From the NCBI GenBank assembly GCA_951813855.1, contig OX638380.1, positions 822,876 through 886,875 of the forward strand: 64,000 nucleotides of DNA, written 5' to 3'. A model generated the notes under the pieces. The model was given only the letters and a program-made list of their open reading frames with translations, made no database searches and was not told the origin of the DNA. Made by a program: the position numbers and the translations under genes. Below, one piece after another: positions 27,614 to 37,615 of the stretch (within the stretch, counting starts at the first letter, position 1; every line of letters begins with the position of its first letter). This DNA comes from an uncultured Verrucomicrobiae bacterium. GTDB lineage: Bacteria > Verrucomicrobiota > Verrucomicrobiia > Limisphaerales > AAA164-E04.

Positions 27614-28585
27614 ATGGACCGACAATTGACTATTTGGCTGCAGGAACACGGTTCGTCGTTTCATTGGCCGCTTCGTTTCGTCAGCGACCTCGGCCCGTCG
27701 CCTCTCCTCAGCCTAGGACTAGTCGTACTGTACTGGTGCTGGGATTACCGCGTGATGAGCCGAGTCTGGATGATTTATCTGGTCAGTTCCTGGTTGACCG
27801 TCTGCCTGAAACTCGTCCTGCAATATCCGCGCCCGTATTGGATTTTTCCGGAAGTGCGTGGCCTGTCTCACGCGAGCGGATTCGGGATGCCTTCGGGCCA
27901 TTCGTTGGTAACCACCGCGGTATGGGGCGAATTCTTTCGGCTCCGAAAAATCTCCTACGTGCGAGCCGCCTGCGTGGCCGTGATCTTGGGAGTCGGCGTC
28001 TCCCGGATCTATCTCGGAGTCCACTCCCTCGCTCAAGTGGTCGCCGGCATCGTCTGCGCCCTTGGACTCCTGGGAATCTATCCCCTGCTCGAACGTCGGC
28101 TGAGCTCCCGGTTTCAAGCGTTTACCATCGGAAAACAGTTGACGGTGATATTCCTCGGCTCGCTCGCCGCCGCGAGCGCCGCGCTGGCGGCAAGAGCGTT
28201 CGCCATGAATTTCGACTTGCCGGACGAATGGACGGATCGAGCGCTGGAAAAACGGCCTCGAGACGGACCGTTGAACCCTTTCGATCTTCGGTTGTCGATC
28301 ATCTCCGCCGGGACGGTTCTCGGTTTTTTGGGAGGCTATCGGCTACTGGTACATTGGAACCGGGACCAACGGGCTCGGGACTGGAATTCGCGCCTCAAAC
28401 GGACGCTGCTGGGTAGCCTGATCATGGGGCCGATCGTCTTCGGGGAACGCTATGGGATGACGGCAGAAACCTTAGCCGGATGGCCAATGACCGCCCGGTT
28501 GGCACTGCACTACACTTTCGGGGTCACGGCCGGTTCGCTGGTATCCTTGGGTCTGCCGATGCTCTTCCACCGGTTGCGATGGTAA
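27614..28585 (+). CDS. Membrane PAP2-family phosphatase
   Basis: A 323-aa polytopic membrane protein of the type 2 phosphatidic acid phosphatase superfamily. All three signature blocks are present: KLVLQYPRPYW, GMPSGHS and SRIYLGVHSLAQVVAG. At least six hydrophobic helices are visible. It probably removes a phosphate or diphosphate from a lipid such as undecaprenyl diphosphate or phosphatidic acid on the outer face of the inner membrane. The start ATG at 27614 precedes the first helix block; the frame is open further upstream without similarity. Confidence 0.88.
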   Translation: MDRQLTIWLQEHGSSFHWPLRFVSDLGPSPLLSLGLVVLYWCWDYRVMSRVWMIYLVSSWLTVCLKLVLQYPRPYWIFPEVRGLSHASGFGMPSGHSLVTTAVWGEFFRLRKISYVRAACVAVILGVGVSRIYLGVHSLAQVVAGIVCALGLLGIYPLLERRLSSRFQAFTIGKQLTVIFLGSLAAASAALAARAFAMNFDLPDEWTDRALEKRPRDGPLNPFDLRLSIISAGTVLGFLGGYRLLVHWNRDQRARDWNSRLKRTLLGSLIMGPIVFGERYGMTAETLAGWPMTARLALHYTFGVTAGSLVSLGLPMLFHRLRW

Positions 28586-29009
28586 CGGCCACCGGGAAGC
28601 CGACGCAGCCGCTCCGACCGCATTCAAGCCTGCCAAACTCGGCACGCCCCGGGAGTTCACTTTCCCTCGAACCGATAGAACCGGTGCCGACTTGGCCCGT
28701 TAGCGGCGATAACACCCGTAACTCACGAAGCCGATCCGGCGGCGAAAAACAAGGCGTTGCCGTCAATTCTTCCGAACTCTTCGAGGCGTCAAGCCCGCCT
28801 GCCGATCAGCGACGAAACGTCATGCCCAGACTTCCTGACCTATGTAATTTTGTTTTGTGCATAAACATCAACCAGCAAGCTCGTAAATCATTTGAAGATT
28901 CATGCCGGGATAAGTCGTAGCAGAGGCATTCAACTCGGAGAATAATCCGGTAGGTGCTTAGTCGACACCATGACAGCCGAGCCCAAAAACTTGAACCCGC
29001 AATGCCTTA
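28586..29009. other. Intergenic flank of the IS21-type element
   Basis: No supported gene. Short open frames cross here but show no recognisable features. The right boundary is the left terminal repeat of the IS21-type element at about 29010. Confidence 0.4.
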
Positions 29010-30451
29010 TGTTGCGCGACAATTACAATGCAACAAATCGGGGGGAAGGATCCCTCGGTGTCTAGGGGACCCGCAGGGGTGGCCGGAGCCCTGCCCAGGA
29101 AAGGCTGCAAGTTCTTCTGATCGGTGGATAGTTGGCCCGTCGGCACGACCACGTGTGCGGACGGAGCACCAACATGACCAAAGGAGGAGTTACACCTCAG
29201 CAGAAGAAACTGTTCATGCAACGGCGCACGAAAAAAGGAATCGGTCCGCCGCCGCCGCCGTCGGGGTCCACCAATCAACGGGCTATCGGACCCTCGAAAC
29301 GGCCAAGAAACAGGCCGGAAATCAACCTTCGGAGGATTCCCCGCCCCGCCAGCGCACTCGCCCGGATCCCCTGGCCACGTTCTTCGAATCCAAGGTCGTC
29401 CCCATTCTGGAGCGATGCCCCGACATCAAGCCCATCACGGTGTTCCACGATTTGCGGAACACCGAACCGGAATTCAAGCCGAACTACCGCCGGACCCTAG
29501 AACGTCGGATTCGGGCGTGGCGAGCCCAAAACGGTGCGGCAAAGGAAGTCATGTTCCCGCAGACGAAGAGGCCGGCCGGCACTTTCGCCTTTGCCGACTT
29601 CACCCACCTGAAGTCCGGGGAAGTCACCATCCAGAGAGAATCGCTCCGGCACCTGTTCTGCCACTTTAGCTTCCAATGGTCGTGCTACCGATTCGTCTCC
29701 GTGGTCGTTAACGGCGAGTCCTTCACCGCCTTGACCGAGGGAATTCAGGGTGCTTTCGCCGAACTAGGCGGAGTCCCCCACGAGCTCCGAACCGACAGTC
29801 TCTCCACTGCCTTCCGCAATCTGGCCCAGGACGTAACGGAAGACTTGACCGGGCGCTTCAAGGTCCGGTGCGAACACTACGGGATGAAACCGTCCCGCAA
29901 CAACCGGGGCGTTACCCACGAGAACGGCACCATCGAAAGCGCGCCCCTTCATCTCAAGGACCGGGTTCGAGGCGAATTGGAACTCCGAGGAGCCCGAGAT
30001 TTCGAGCGCCTGGACGCCTGCCGAACCTTCGTCGCGGATATCGTCGCTCGTGAAAACGCTAGGGTGGCAAAGGACATCGAGACCGAACGGGGCCATCCGA
30101 ACCCGCTGCCGCAGTCGCATCCTTGCGACTGCGAAGAGGTCATGGTCATGGTGACCAGCACCGCCGGCTTCCGCATTCGAAAGGTTTACTACTCAGTGCC
30201 TTCGCGACTCATCGGCTACCGGCTCAAGGCTCGCGTCTTCGATGACCGGATCGAACTCTTCCAGGGAGAAACGCAGGATTTTTTAACGCTAATCGCTAGA
30301 GGCCCGTGTCACCGATTTCGGGCCATATTCGCTTTTTCCCTTCACCAGAGAGCCGAAACTTTAGCGCCTTCGAAATGGGAAAATAAAGCTGGCTTTTTCA
30401 CTCTCTGGTCGTTATTGGTTCCTCAGGGACGCCAAAATCAACCTCAAGCTG

Positions 30452-31021
30452 GTGACCGTTCGATTGGTGAAGTGCAGTGAGCGAAGACGCTGGGATTCGC
30501 TGATGGATCAGAACCATCGCTTGGGTTTCAAAGGCTTTGCCGGACGCGGTCTGCATTATGTTGCCGAGTACCGAGGCCGGTGGTTGGCGTTAGCCGGCTG
30601 GCAAAGCGGAGTGTTCAAGTGTCGCCCGCGAGACAAGTGGCTCGGGTGGAAAAAACGAGAGCAGTTTCGTCGGCTGCATTTGATTGCCAACAATACCCGA
30701 TTCCTCCTGCTTACCGAGCGGGGCGAAGTGCACAATCTGGGGAGCTGCGTCATGGCCAAAATGCTGCGCCGTTTGAGTGCCGATTGGCAACGGACCTGGG
30801 GTCATCCGCTGGAATTGGCCGAAACTTTCGTCGATCCCCGACACTTCGCGGGCACGATCTATCGCGCGGGGAATTGGCGGGCGGCAGGGCAATCGCAAGG
30901 CTACGCTCGCAGCAACGGACGCTATACCGCCCGGCACAATATAAAGAAGGAAAGGTACGTTTATCCCTTGCGACCCCAAGCCGGTTCCCGATTAAGGAAG
31001 CGTCAGGACGATCCGTCTTGA
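30452..31021 (+). CDS. DruA-like (DUF4338) protein of an ISAs1 element
   Basis: A 189-aa protein of the DUF4338 family, which includes DruA of the Druantia anti-phage system. The recognisable order is RWDSLMDQNHRLGFKGFAGR, LHYVAEYRGRWLALAGWQ, RDKWLGWKKREQFRRLHLIANNTRFLLL, ETFVDPRHFAGTIYRAGNW and a basic C-terminus with YVYPL. The start is probably GTG at 30452. No other Druantia genes (druB-E, a large helicase) are nearby. It sits inside an insertion element immediately upstream of the transposase, so a role in transposition or as an accessory of the element is more likely than stand-alone defence. Confidence 0.85.
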   Translation: MTVRLVKCSERRRWDSLMDQNHRLGFKGFAGRGLHYVAEYRGRWLALAGWQSGVFKCRPRDKWLGWKKREQFRRLHLIANNTRFLLLTERGEVHNLGSCVMAKMLRRLSADWQRTWGHPLELAETFVDPRHFAGTIYRAGNWRAAGQSQGYARSNGRYTARHNIKKERYVYPLRPQAGSRLRKRQDDPS

Positions 31022-31030
31022 GGCCCCCAG

Positions 31031-32212
31031 GTGCAGCGGGTAGAAACGTTTCCGAAACAGTTGAAATCATTGGTGCAACTGCTCGCGGAAATGGCTGATT
31101 TTCGCCGGGCACAAGGACGCAAACATCGGCTGGAAATGGTCCTCGCTATCTGCATCTTAGCTCGATTGGCCGGCAAGGTCGGCCCCTTGGCGACTTCGCG
31201 TTACGCCCAAAAAATGACGCCAAACCAATTGCAGACTCTCGGGGCGTGGCGCAACGCCAAGGGCCGTTGCGTGGCCCCGTCTCTCGCGACGATTCACCGG
31301 GTCATGACCGAGACGGATCCGGAAGCGTTGCCAACGGTAACTCACCGCTGGGTAACGGCCCAATTGACTCGACAACCCTTGGAAGCCTTGGCTGCTGACG
31401 GGAAGCGGATCAACGGAGCTAATCGCAACAGCAAAGACCATTTCGAGACCGTCATCCTCGTGCGCCATCAAGATGCGGTGCCCATCGCCGTTCGCATTTG
31501 CCGAGACCAAGGCGGCGAACAGGCGGCGATGGCGGCTCTCTTGGAGGATGTCGATATCCGAGGAGCCATCATTACGATCGATGCGCTCCATACTAACCGA
31601 GTCATGGCCGATGCCATCGTGTTGGTTAACGGAGCCCATTTTCTCTTCACGGTCAAAGAGAACAACCCCGAACTCTCTCAATTTTTGACCAGCCTGGATT
31701 GGGATCGAGTGGCCCAGGACCGGTTCACCGAAAACCCGGAGAAAGGACATGGCCGCATCGATCAACGGAGCATTCAAACCTATGAACCCCTTCCCGGAGC
31801 CGTCAAATTACCGCATGTCCTCCAAGTCTTTCGGATCCTTCGACACCGTCATCATTGGAACGGTGGGCCCGAGACCGTGGAATATGCTTACGGCGTCACT
31901 TCGTTGCCTCCGGAGGCTGCCGACGCTCAACGATTGTTGTCACTCAATCGGGGACATGGGACGGTAGAAAACGGCAATCACCGCCGTCGCGACGGGATTT
32001 TCGGTGAAGATGATTGTCTCATGCGAACTCACCATGGGCCGACGAACAATGCCCTCTTCAACAACCTGGCCTTGGCGATCATTCTCCAGTCGGGATACTC
32101 TAATATGGCCGAAGCTACTGACGATTTTCAGACGAATCGGAACCAAGGGTTGCGAGCCGTCACGAAAACCACCCCGTTTAAACGTCCGAAAAAACGTCCG
32201 AAAAAAAACTGA
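31031..32212 (+). CDS. ISAs1-family transposase
   Basis: A 393-aa DDE transposase, full length for ISAs1. The N-terminal domain has LVQLLAEMADFRRAQGRKHRLEMVLAI. The catalytic region shows ALAADGKRINGANR, GAIITIDALHTNR and LFTVKENNPEL, with the distal glutamate near GHGTVENGNHRRRD. The last 15 residues are lysine/arginine/proline-rich (FKRPKKRPKKN). It follows the DruA-like gene by 9 bp, apparently as a two-gene operon within the element. Confidence 0.93.
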   Translation: MQRVETFPKQLKSLVQLLAEMADFRRAQGRKHRLEMVLAICILARLAGKVGPLATSRYAQKMTPNQLQTLGAWRNAKGRCVAPSLATIHRVMTETDPEALPTVTHRWVTAQLTRQPLEALAADGKRINGANRNSKDHFETVILVRHQDAVPIAVRICRDQGGEQAAMAALLEDVDIRGAIITIDALHTNRVMADAIVLVNGAHFLFTVKENNPELSQFLTSLDWDRVAQDRFTENPEKGHGRIDQRSIQTYEPLPGAVKLPHVLQVFRILRHRHHWNGGPETVEYAYGVTSLPPEAADAQRLLSLNRGHGTVENGNHRRRDGIFGEDDCLMRTHHGPTNNALFNNLALAIILQSGYSNMAEATDDFQTNRNQGLRAVTKTTPFKRPKKRPKKN

Positions 32213-32869
32213 CCCGACCTTCCTGATTACCGACGCTTCCTCCCTGCTGATTCGGTCGGCGAATTGATCGTTCGACCGATACTCGCACCGGTTTAGTCTC
32301 CTGTCCGGCTGAAACTCGTCTCAATCGGCAATCGCCGCCTAACTCGAAGCATAATTCGGAAAAACAGTTTTTCCGACGAATCGAAATACTCCGCTCGACA
32401 CTTAAAAAAACGATCGTCGATCAAAAATTATTAGCATGAAAAAGTCCTGGGGAGAAACGAGGATCGAAACCCTACCTCGCGAACATCGGACCCACCGTCC
32501 TAACGTCATCGATTATCGGCACGTCATCCAGTTCCTGAAGCGCAAACCCATGGCTCTGGCACGTCTGACCTATCGCCATGAGCTCTTTACCCAAGATACC
32601 TATCGCCACTTCTTCGATCCAGCGATGGAATCCATGAGCAAAAGACAAGAGTGCCGTCTCACCGTTGATTTCCTTGCCTTGGCCCACGAAAACGGCTGCG
32701 AAGCGGAAATTGCCGACGCCTTCGAAGAATCGCTCCGGACCGGTTCCCTCCCCAACGTCGAGTCCCTGAGAACTCGCTTTGCGTTCCAGGAGCATTCCAT
32801 GCCTCGTCAAGACGTCGCCGTGGGCCACCTCGGTCAATACGCCAATCGGCTCGGCAACCGCCTTTCGCC

Positions 32870-33411
32870 ATGACCATCCGCCCTACACCGCCACAGGCCA
32901 TCGATCCCGACCGACTTTCCCTCATGCTCTCCGAACTGCGACTGCCCTCCATCGAGACCGAGTGGCGGAACCTGGCTCAACGCGCCGACAAGGAGGGTTG
33001 GCCGGCGTCAAGATTCCTCTTCTCCCTCGCCGAACTCGAATTGACCGAAAGGGACAACTGGCACCTCAACCGACATACCCGACAGGCCAAACTCCTCCCT
33101 GGAAAGAACCTCGAAGGATTCGATTTCAGCGTTATTCCGTCCCCGCCCAAAGCACGCGTTCAGGCCTTCGCCTCCGAAGACAGCTGGATCCGCAAGGGAG
33201 CCAACCTCCTCATCTTCGGACCACTGGCGTCGGCAAGAGCCACCTCGCCTCCGCCATCGGCCTCTCCCTCGTGCGCCAGGGCCTCAAGGCGCTCTTCACC
33301 GGAACCTCCAGCCTCGTCCAGAAAATGCCGGTCGCTCAACGCCATCTCGATCACGATGGACTGCCCGCTCGTCGCCACAAGTTCCACCTCCTCATCCTCG
33401 ACGATTTTCAC
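32870..33411 (+). pseudogene. istB: IS21 helper ATPase IstB, frameshifted and truncated
   Basis: Starts with ATG overlapping the istA stop. The N-terminal part (LSLMLSELRLPSIETEWRNLA) is in one frame up to LLIFGP near 33225. The Walker A motif GVGKSHLASAIGLSLVRQG continues only in the +2-shifted frame, consistent with loss of one C in GGACCACTGGCG. The Walker B-like LLILDDF at about 33390 is the last recognisable part; the C-terminal third is missing. Confidence 0.85.
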
Positions 33412-34087
33412 ACTACAACCGATTCTTCACCAGCCACTCCCACGGCTCGGGGATCCCGATCCTCGACTTGACCGCGGTCTCGATCTCGTCGCCATCGCTC
33501 CGTGAGCCAACAGCCCACGAGAAAGAGAATCCAGATGCCGACCGCCGAAGTTGCCGAACAAGCGGAGCAAGGTTCGACGGTTGACGCCCGACCTCGAAGA
33601 CCGCTCGCTCGGTCCTCCTCCCCCAATCCGGCACACTCAGATCACCAGGCGCCAATGACGACTGTGAGACGTTCCAAACGCGAGGTTGATCCCGAGAAAC
33701 AACCCTCCTTCCTGTTCCCTAAGCAGTAGTGATTCACCACATGATTTCGCCTGAAACCTCAAGGTGCTAAAGACGGGAACGACATCCTCAGAAGGCAGAA
33801 GCTCCAGAACCGGATTGACACCCTATTCCCAGCTGACTAGTCGATTCTTCAGTTCCATGCAGTTTTTATCGGTGCCATGGTCACCTCCCGGATCCGAGTA
33901 ATCAACTCGCTGCGACACGGCGCCGGTCCATCCTTAGACCGTCGTACCCCTTCGCGGGATAATCGTCGCTTCCTTTGATCTCTAGCAGATCGATTCTCTC
34001 TCTTTCCGCTTGACCGTCCCAACTCCGTCCGGCAGAATACCCTCTATGATCGATGCAATGAACCTTGTGCCTCGCACCCTAAGTGTC
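33412..34087. other. Unassigned segment inside the IS21-type element
   Basis: No complete gene is visible. On the minus strand a frame at 33413-33655 is open and ends plausibly (ETAVKSRIGIPEPWEW, then a stop), possibly the C-terminus of an unrelated truncated gene. The remainder shows no recognisable protein, tRNA or repeat. It replaced the 3' end of istB. Confidence 0.35.
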
Positions 34088-34109
34088 GCATTGTAATTGT
34101 CGCGCTATA

Positions 34110-34504
34110 AGATCCGCTTTGAACAGCCTCTACTGCTGTTGTTCGTTGTTTATAGGTGTAGTGTTTACGTGAAGGTTCAGGTGTAGTTTAGGTCACATTA
34201 CTAAAGACACTTGTAATATCAAAATGTTGCAATAAAATGATGTTTTGCTATTAAAATTTATTTATTTGCTATGACAATACTTTTGCAAAGTTTGATATTT
34301 CCGTCGGCTAAGTCTAGTCGGTAAGTATAGATAAAGCATCTTCGCCGGAAGTCATTGCTGGTATATCTGTATTACCTATGTTGTAAAACAAGAAAAATGG
34401 CATAATCCCGATAGCGGCATGTAATTTTCATGCGTATCCTTATTCCATATATTGGCCCGTGTCGGTAATTAAGCATTCGAAATACTTTGTAAATATTCAG
34501 TATA
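34110..34504. other. AT-rich flank, no gene seen
   Basis: Base composition drops sharply to AT-rich right after the IS21 terminus and stays so through the next three genes. No open frame or structured RNA can be supported here. The boundary marks entry into DNA of different origin. Confidence 0.5.
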
Positions 34505-36457
34505 TTAATCACGTGGATTATCATTCCAACGGATAGATCGTAATTTCCATGGTGTAGTTTGGTGCAGCAAATATCGTTTTGGTGTAGAAGCGATAAATAC
34601 AGATTGCATACCTGTGCTCCAACGGATATATTCTGGTTTCTTGAATAATATTTTCCATCCTATATCCGTTTTGGTTATATTTTCTACACGCAATGTTTCC
34701 AATCCACACTTGACCCGTATATCTCTGGGATTAGCGACTATTTCTGGATGTTTCAACGTTTCCAATACTAACTCCATATATTGAATATCCTTGGCAAATA
34801 TAATTGCTAGTGGCCAGAGCTCTCCAGGTTCATTAATATAAGAATCTCTTTCAGTTGGCCATCCTACCCTGTCGAAAGGTATTCCACTAGGAACATCATC
34901 TAGATATATTACCGTTCTATTCTTTACAGTTGTATCCTTTGTTCTGTTCATGCTCTTATATGATGTATTCAGTTCTGTTTTGTCAATACTGCTCGAAAAT
35001 GCACGATTACTATCTTGAAGACCATATTGTATAGTCAGCCATGCACATGCAAATGCGCAAACAGAAATCCTACGCAAGTTATTTTGACCTGAACCCATCA
35101 CCATCCATACCGTAGCAGTTGCAGAAATTGCAAATGCAGCAGAGAAATCTACCATATATCGTGAAGATATAACAGGAACGTATAGATAAAACATAAATAG
35201 TGAGCCCATAGATGTTATACACCATATACTGGAGATCCAAATGTATTTGTTACCTTTTACAATTTTGCACGTTGCAGATCGGTGTTTTTTTCTAACGCTA
35301 CGAATTAGCATTTTCCCATATAAATACAATATAAAGCACAATGACGTCAACATAAATACAAAATGACTTATATCATGGGTTCTAAAATACATATTCCTCC
35401 AACGTACCGTATCCGACTGCAAAGGAAAAATTGATTCGCTATAAGAGTCCGAATGAAACCTGTTGCCGGCAAAAAATAAGGCTCCTAACAATTCTTTGCA
35501 GGCATCGATTAATTTTACATCCTGGTATGGGTAGTCGAACTTAGTAGCATACATTGTAGGAATGTTGTTTTGCATATTTAGCTTATGTCCAAATTCCTTG
35601 CCGTCGCCAAATCTCTGTTCATTGGTTTCATAAAGCATGCCAATCATTCCGATAAATATAAAGATGCCAATAATAAAATTGAACAAATACCTAATCTTAA
35701 GTTTCGAAATCTCACGTGAACACGTATCACCGTTTTTGTAGATAATAGTATTTAAATGATTTCTCCAGACAAAAAAGGCTGTAATTATAGTTGCTGTTCC
35801 ATACAGTATTAGCGTTGGGCGAATAAAACCACCGATCCCGGAAAGAAAACATATTGTCCATAGCTGCATTCTTGAAGGATTACACGCAAATATCAATAAC
35901 ACTGCAAATTCCAGTATAGCAAACATATACTCATATGCTATCACCTCCTCATATACAAATCCTTGCGTTTGCATCAATGCAATGAACGTCGGAAATAACA
36001 TAATAATAGGATATATTACAAAAACATGCATCATGTCGGGTGATATACTATGCATGGAAATCTTCTCGTTTCTAGTATTTGTTACCTTAAGTAACGCTAT
36101 CAACAATATAAAAGACACCAATATAGAAAAAATCCCAAAAGCCAAACGATCAGGAAACGTATCATAACCTAGAAAACGTGCCATTATTTCGAAAGGGAAT
36201 CTCCATATAGGAACTCCCAAACCCCATACTTGATTAATACTCTGGTTAGTCCATGTATAATTTTGTAATAAATCATTTACATCGTTGCCCAATGACAATC
36301 TATAATCTAGCAATGCATCAGTCTGTTGTCGCAGCGGTACTGAAGGAGAATACCATTTTCCCCATTGTTCCACCCATCCGGTAACAAACAATAACAGTAC
36401 GGCATATGCAATGGATAGCAAACATATGCGTACATAGGGTATTCTTTTATGTTTCAT
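34505..36457 (-). CDS. Polytopic membrane protein, GT-C-like, unknown function
   Basis: A 650-aa protein with about ten to twelve hydrophobic helices (for example ICLLSIAYAVLLLFVTGW at the N-terminus, LAFGIFSILVSFILLIALL, YLFNFIIGIFIFIGMIGML) and a roughly 170-residue hydrophilic C-terminal domain. The topology, an early charged loop (RQQTDALLDYRLSLGNDV) and the C-terminal soluble domain recall membrane glycosyltransferases of the GT-C class, but I see no diagnostic motif. Codon use is markedly AT-rich compared with the core genes, suggesting transfer. The frame is intact from MKHKRIPYV. Confidence 0.6.
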   Translation of the reverse strand: MKHKRIPYVRICLLSIAYAVLLLFVTGWVEQWGKWYSPSVPLRQQTDALLDYRLSLGNDVNDLLQNYTWTNQSINQVWGLGVPIWRFPFEIMARFLGYDTFPDRLAFGIFSILVSFILLIALLKVTNTRNEKISMHSISPDMMHVFVIYPIIMLFPTFIALMQTQGFVYEEVIAYEYMFAILEFAVLLIFACNPSRMQLWTICFLSGIGGFIRPTLILYGTATIITAFFVWRNHLNTIIYKNGDTCSREISKLKIRYLFNFIIGIFIFIGMIGMLYETNEQRFGDGKEFGHKLNMQNNIPTMYATKFDYPYQDVKLIDACKELLGALFFAGNRFHSDSYSESIFPLQSDTVRWRNMYFRTHDISHFVFMLTSLCFILYLYGKMLIRSVRKKHRSATCKIVKGNKYIWISSIWCITSMGSLFMFYLYVPVISSRYMVDFSAAFAISATATVWMVMGSGQNNLRRISVCAFACAWLTIQYGLQDSNRAFSSSIDKTELNTSYKSMNRTKDTTVKNRTVIYLDDVPSGIPFDRVGWPTERDSYINEPGELWPLAIIFAKDIQYMELVLETLKHPEIVANPRDIRVKCGLETLRVENITKTDIGWKILFKKPEYIRWSTGMQSVFIASTPKRYLLHQTTPWKLRSIRWNDNPRD

Positions 36458-36575
36458 AAATCACAATCTGCGAAGGGTATAAAATGTGGTATTAGTTTTA
36501 ATTTGATATATCTGGGCATCATCAAGGGTTGCGTTCATCACATTTGCCATGCCTTCGGTTGTAAATATGCCACTA

Positions 36576-37400
36576 TCATTCTAATTGAAATGAGTGTATC
36601 CGATGTCTAGCTTTAAAGCGGCATTTAACAGTATTATTTAATAATATTCCAGTGCCAATGCCAAACGTTAAGGCTATCAGTACGCGCATAAATGAAGCAT
36701 GGAAGAAATAACATTCAGTATTGATATAACCGTTATAATTTCTAACGTATTTGGATACATTGTCTAACATGTCCTTACCACATCCACTCATATGTACATT
36801 CTCGTTTTCTGCAATATATATTATAGTTCCTGAAGATTTTTTAGGTGTGAATACACTTTCCTGAAAAACAACTCCCGTTTCACATTTGAAAATTCTCACC
36901 TGACGTTCTTCGTGCAACTCATTGGAACGCTCATCATACCTCTTGATTGCAAACACACTCGACACCCATATTTCTTTTGCAATGTTTTTTAACTGCTGGG
37001 TTTCCATTACAAATAATGTAATGTTTGTATTGCTGCATCTCTTTATGCGTTTCATCAAACCATATCCTTTATTTGTTGCCAACCATATATATTCTTTATC
37101 TTCAGCATTTATCAGCATGCATTTTTCTCCCAATATGATACTCCCTTTCATCTCCGCGTAATAATTACCATTTAATATTATATCAGACATGGGCCTATGC
37201 ACATCTGTACTTGCATTCTGTTTCAAAGGCCTCCCCGGCATAATATGTACAATAGAGGTGTTATGATATATTCCAATAAAAACTTCAATTGTTCTTGTAG
37301 TGGACTTTGATAGTGACCGGTTAAAAGTCCGTATTTTGAGACGTTGTACCGTTACATATAAAATATTCCTGACTAAATGGATCTTCACGCCAATCGTCAC
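36576..37400 (-). CDS. Hypothetical protein with C-terminal membrane segment
   Basis: A 274-aa frame of unknown function in the AT-rich block. Features are a middle region rich in charged residues (IIYIAENENVHMSGCGKDML) and one hydrophobic segment near the C-terminus (FMRVLIALTFGIGTGILL). The first 40 residues lie in a region that also encodes, in another frame, a decayed fragment shared with 48.3 kb. The true start may therefore be a later Met, for example at MPGRPLKQN. The protein may itself be a remnant. Confidence 0.45.
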   Translation of the reverse strand: MTIGVKIHLVRNILYVTVQRLKIRTFNRSLSKSTTRTIEVFIGIYHNTSIVHIMPGRPLKQNASTDVHRPMSDIILNGNYYAEMKGSIILGEKCMLINAEDKEYIWLATNKGYGLMKRIKRCSNTNITLFVMETQQLKNIAKEIWVSSVFAIKRYDERSNELHEERQVRIFKCETGVVFQESVFTPKKSSGTIIYIAENENVHMSGCGKDMLDNVSKYVRNYNGYINTECYFFHASFMRVLIALTFGIGTGILLNNTVKCRFKARHRIHSFQLE

Positions 37401-37516
37401 CTTCTTCTACTCTAGCCTCCATGACATACTAAAACCCAGTAGAATCTACAGCATGGGTGTGTCTGCATCTTTTATGCAAATCTTCATGTAATAGACTTAT
37501 TGATTCGCACTCTACA
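37321..37516 (-). pseudogene. Decayed fragment, copy 1 of a duplicated gene
   Basis: The minus frame reads VKRWYVECESISLLHEDLHK, then RCRHTHAVDSTGF, stop, YVMEARVEEGDDWREDPFSQEYF. The TAG at 37429-37431 replaces the Trp codon present in the second copy (TGFWYIMEAR at 48.3 kb). No start codon exists upstream (TGA just before). It is not assignable to a known family. Its value is as a marker of the segmental duplication. Confidence 0.6.
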
Positions 37517-37615
37517 TACCAACGTTTAACTATATATCATGAAAAGTGCAATTCCATGTCCACTTCGGTAGCATTAGCTATAAACATGCAAAAGATACAC
37601 ACATATGATTGTATC

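Larger units (their letters stand above)
30274..32449 (+). mobile_element. ISAs1-type element carrying a DruA-like gene
   Basis: This 2,176-bp element has a 10-bp target duplication GGGAGAAACG at 30264-30273 and 32450-32459. The termini are imperfect inverted repeats: left CAGGATTTTTTAACGCTAAT, right (inverted) CAGGACTTTTTCATGCTAAT, 16 of 20 identical. The cargo is a DUF4338/DruA-like gene followed after 9 bp by an ISAs1-family transposase. A 10-bp duplication agrees with the known 8-10 bp of ISAs1. Both genes look intact, so the element may still be active. Confidence 0.92.
29174..32873 (+). pseudogene. istA: IS21 transposase IstA, frameshifted and split
   Basis: The protein begins MTKGGVTPQQKKLFMQRR at 29174, but the frame changes around 29235-29260 (near a run of six A followed by GC-rich triplets). 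From there it continues in another frame as SAAAAVGVHQSTGYRTLE. The DDE catalytic elements are visible: FADFTHLKSGE, LRTDSLSTAF and THENGTIES. At 30273 the gene is cut by the ISAs1-type element and resumes at 32460 (RIETLPREHRTH, DYRHVIQFLKRKP). Removing the insertion and one copy of the 10-bp duplication restores ELFQGET-RIETLP in frame. The stop TGA at 32871-32873 overlaps istB. Confidence 0.88.
29010..34109 (+). mobile_element. Degraded IS21-family element (istA/istB) with nested insertion
   Basis: An 18-bp perfect inverted repeat, GCGCGACAATTACAATGC, lies at 29014-29031 and, inverted, at 34088-34105; similarity extends a few bases either side. Between them are istA (frameshifted and split) and istB (frameshifted and truncated), in the normal istAB order with an ATGA overlap. 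A 2,176-bp ISAs1-type element is inserted in istA. The region between the broken istB (about 33411) and the right terminus is not IS21-like, so part of the element was replaced or deleted. I cannot define a convincing target duplication. Confidence 0.8.

Noticed and set aside
29132..32873. A stand-alone Druantia defence locus
   Set aside because: Only a DruA-like gene is present and it lies inside an ISAs1 element; no druB-E or large helicase gene.
34010..34090. Group II intron end (GTGCGAGGCAC on the minus strand near 34075)
   Set aside because: No domain V hairpin or reverse transcriptase gene is visible.
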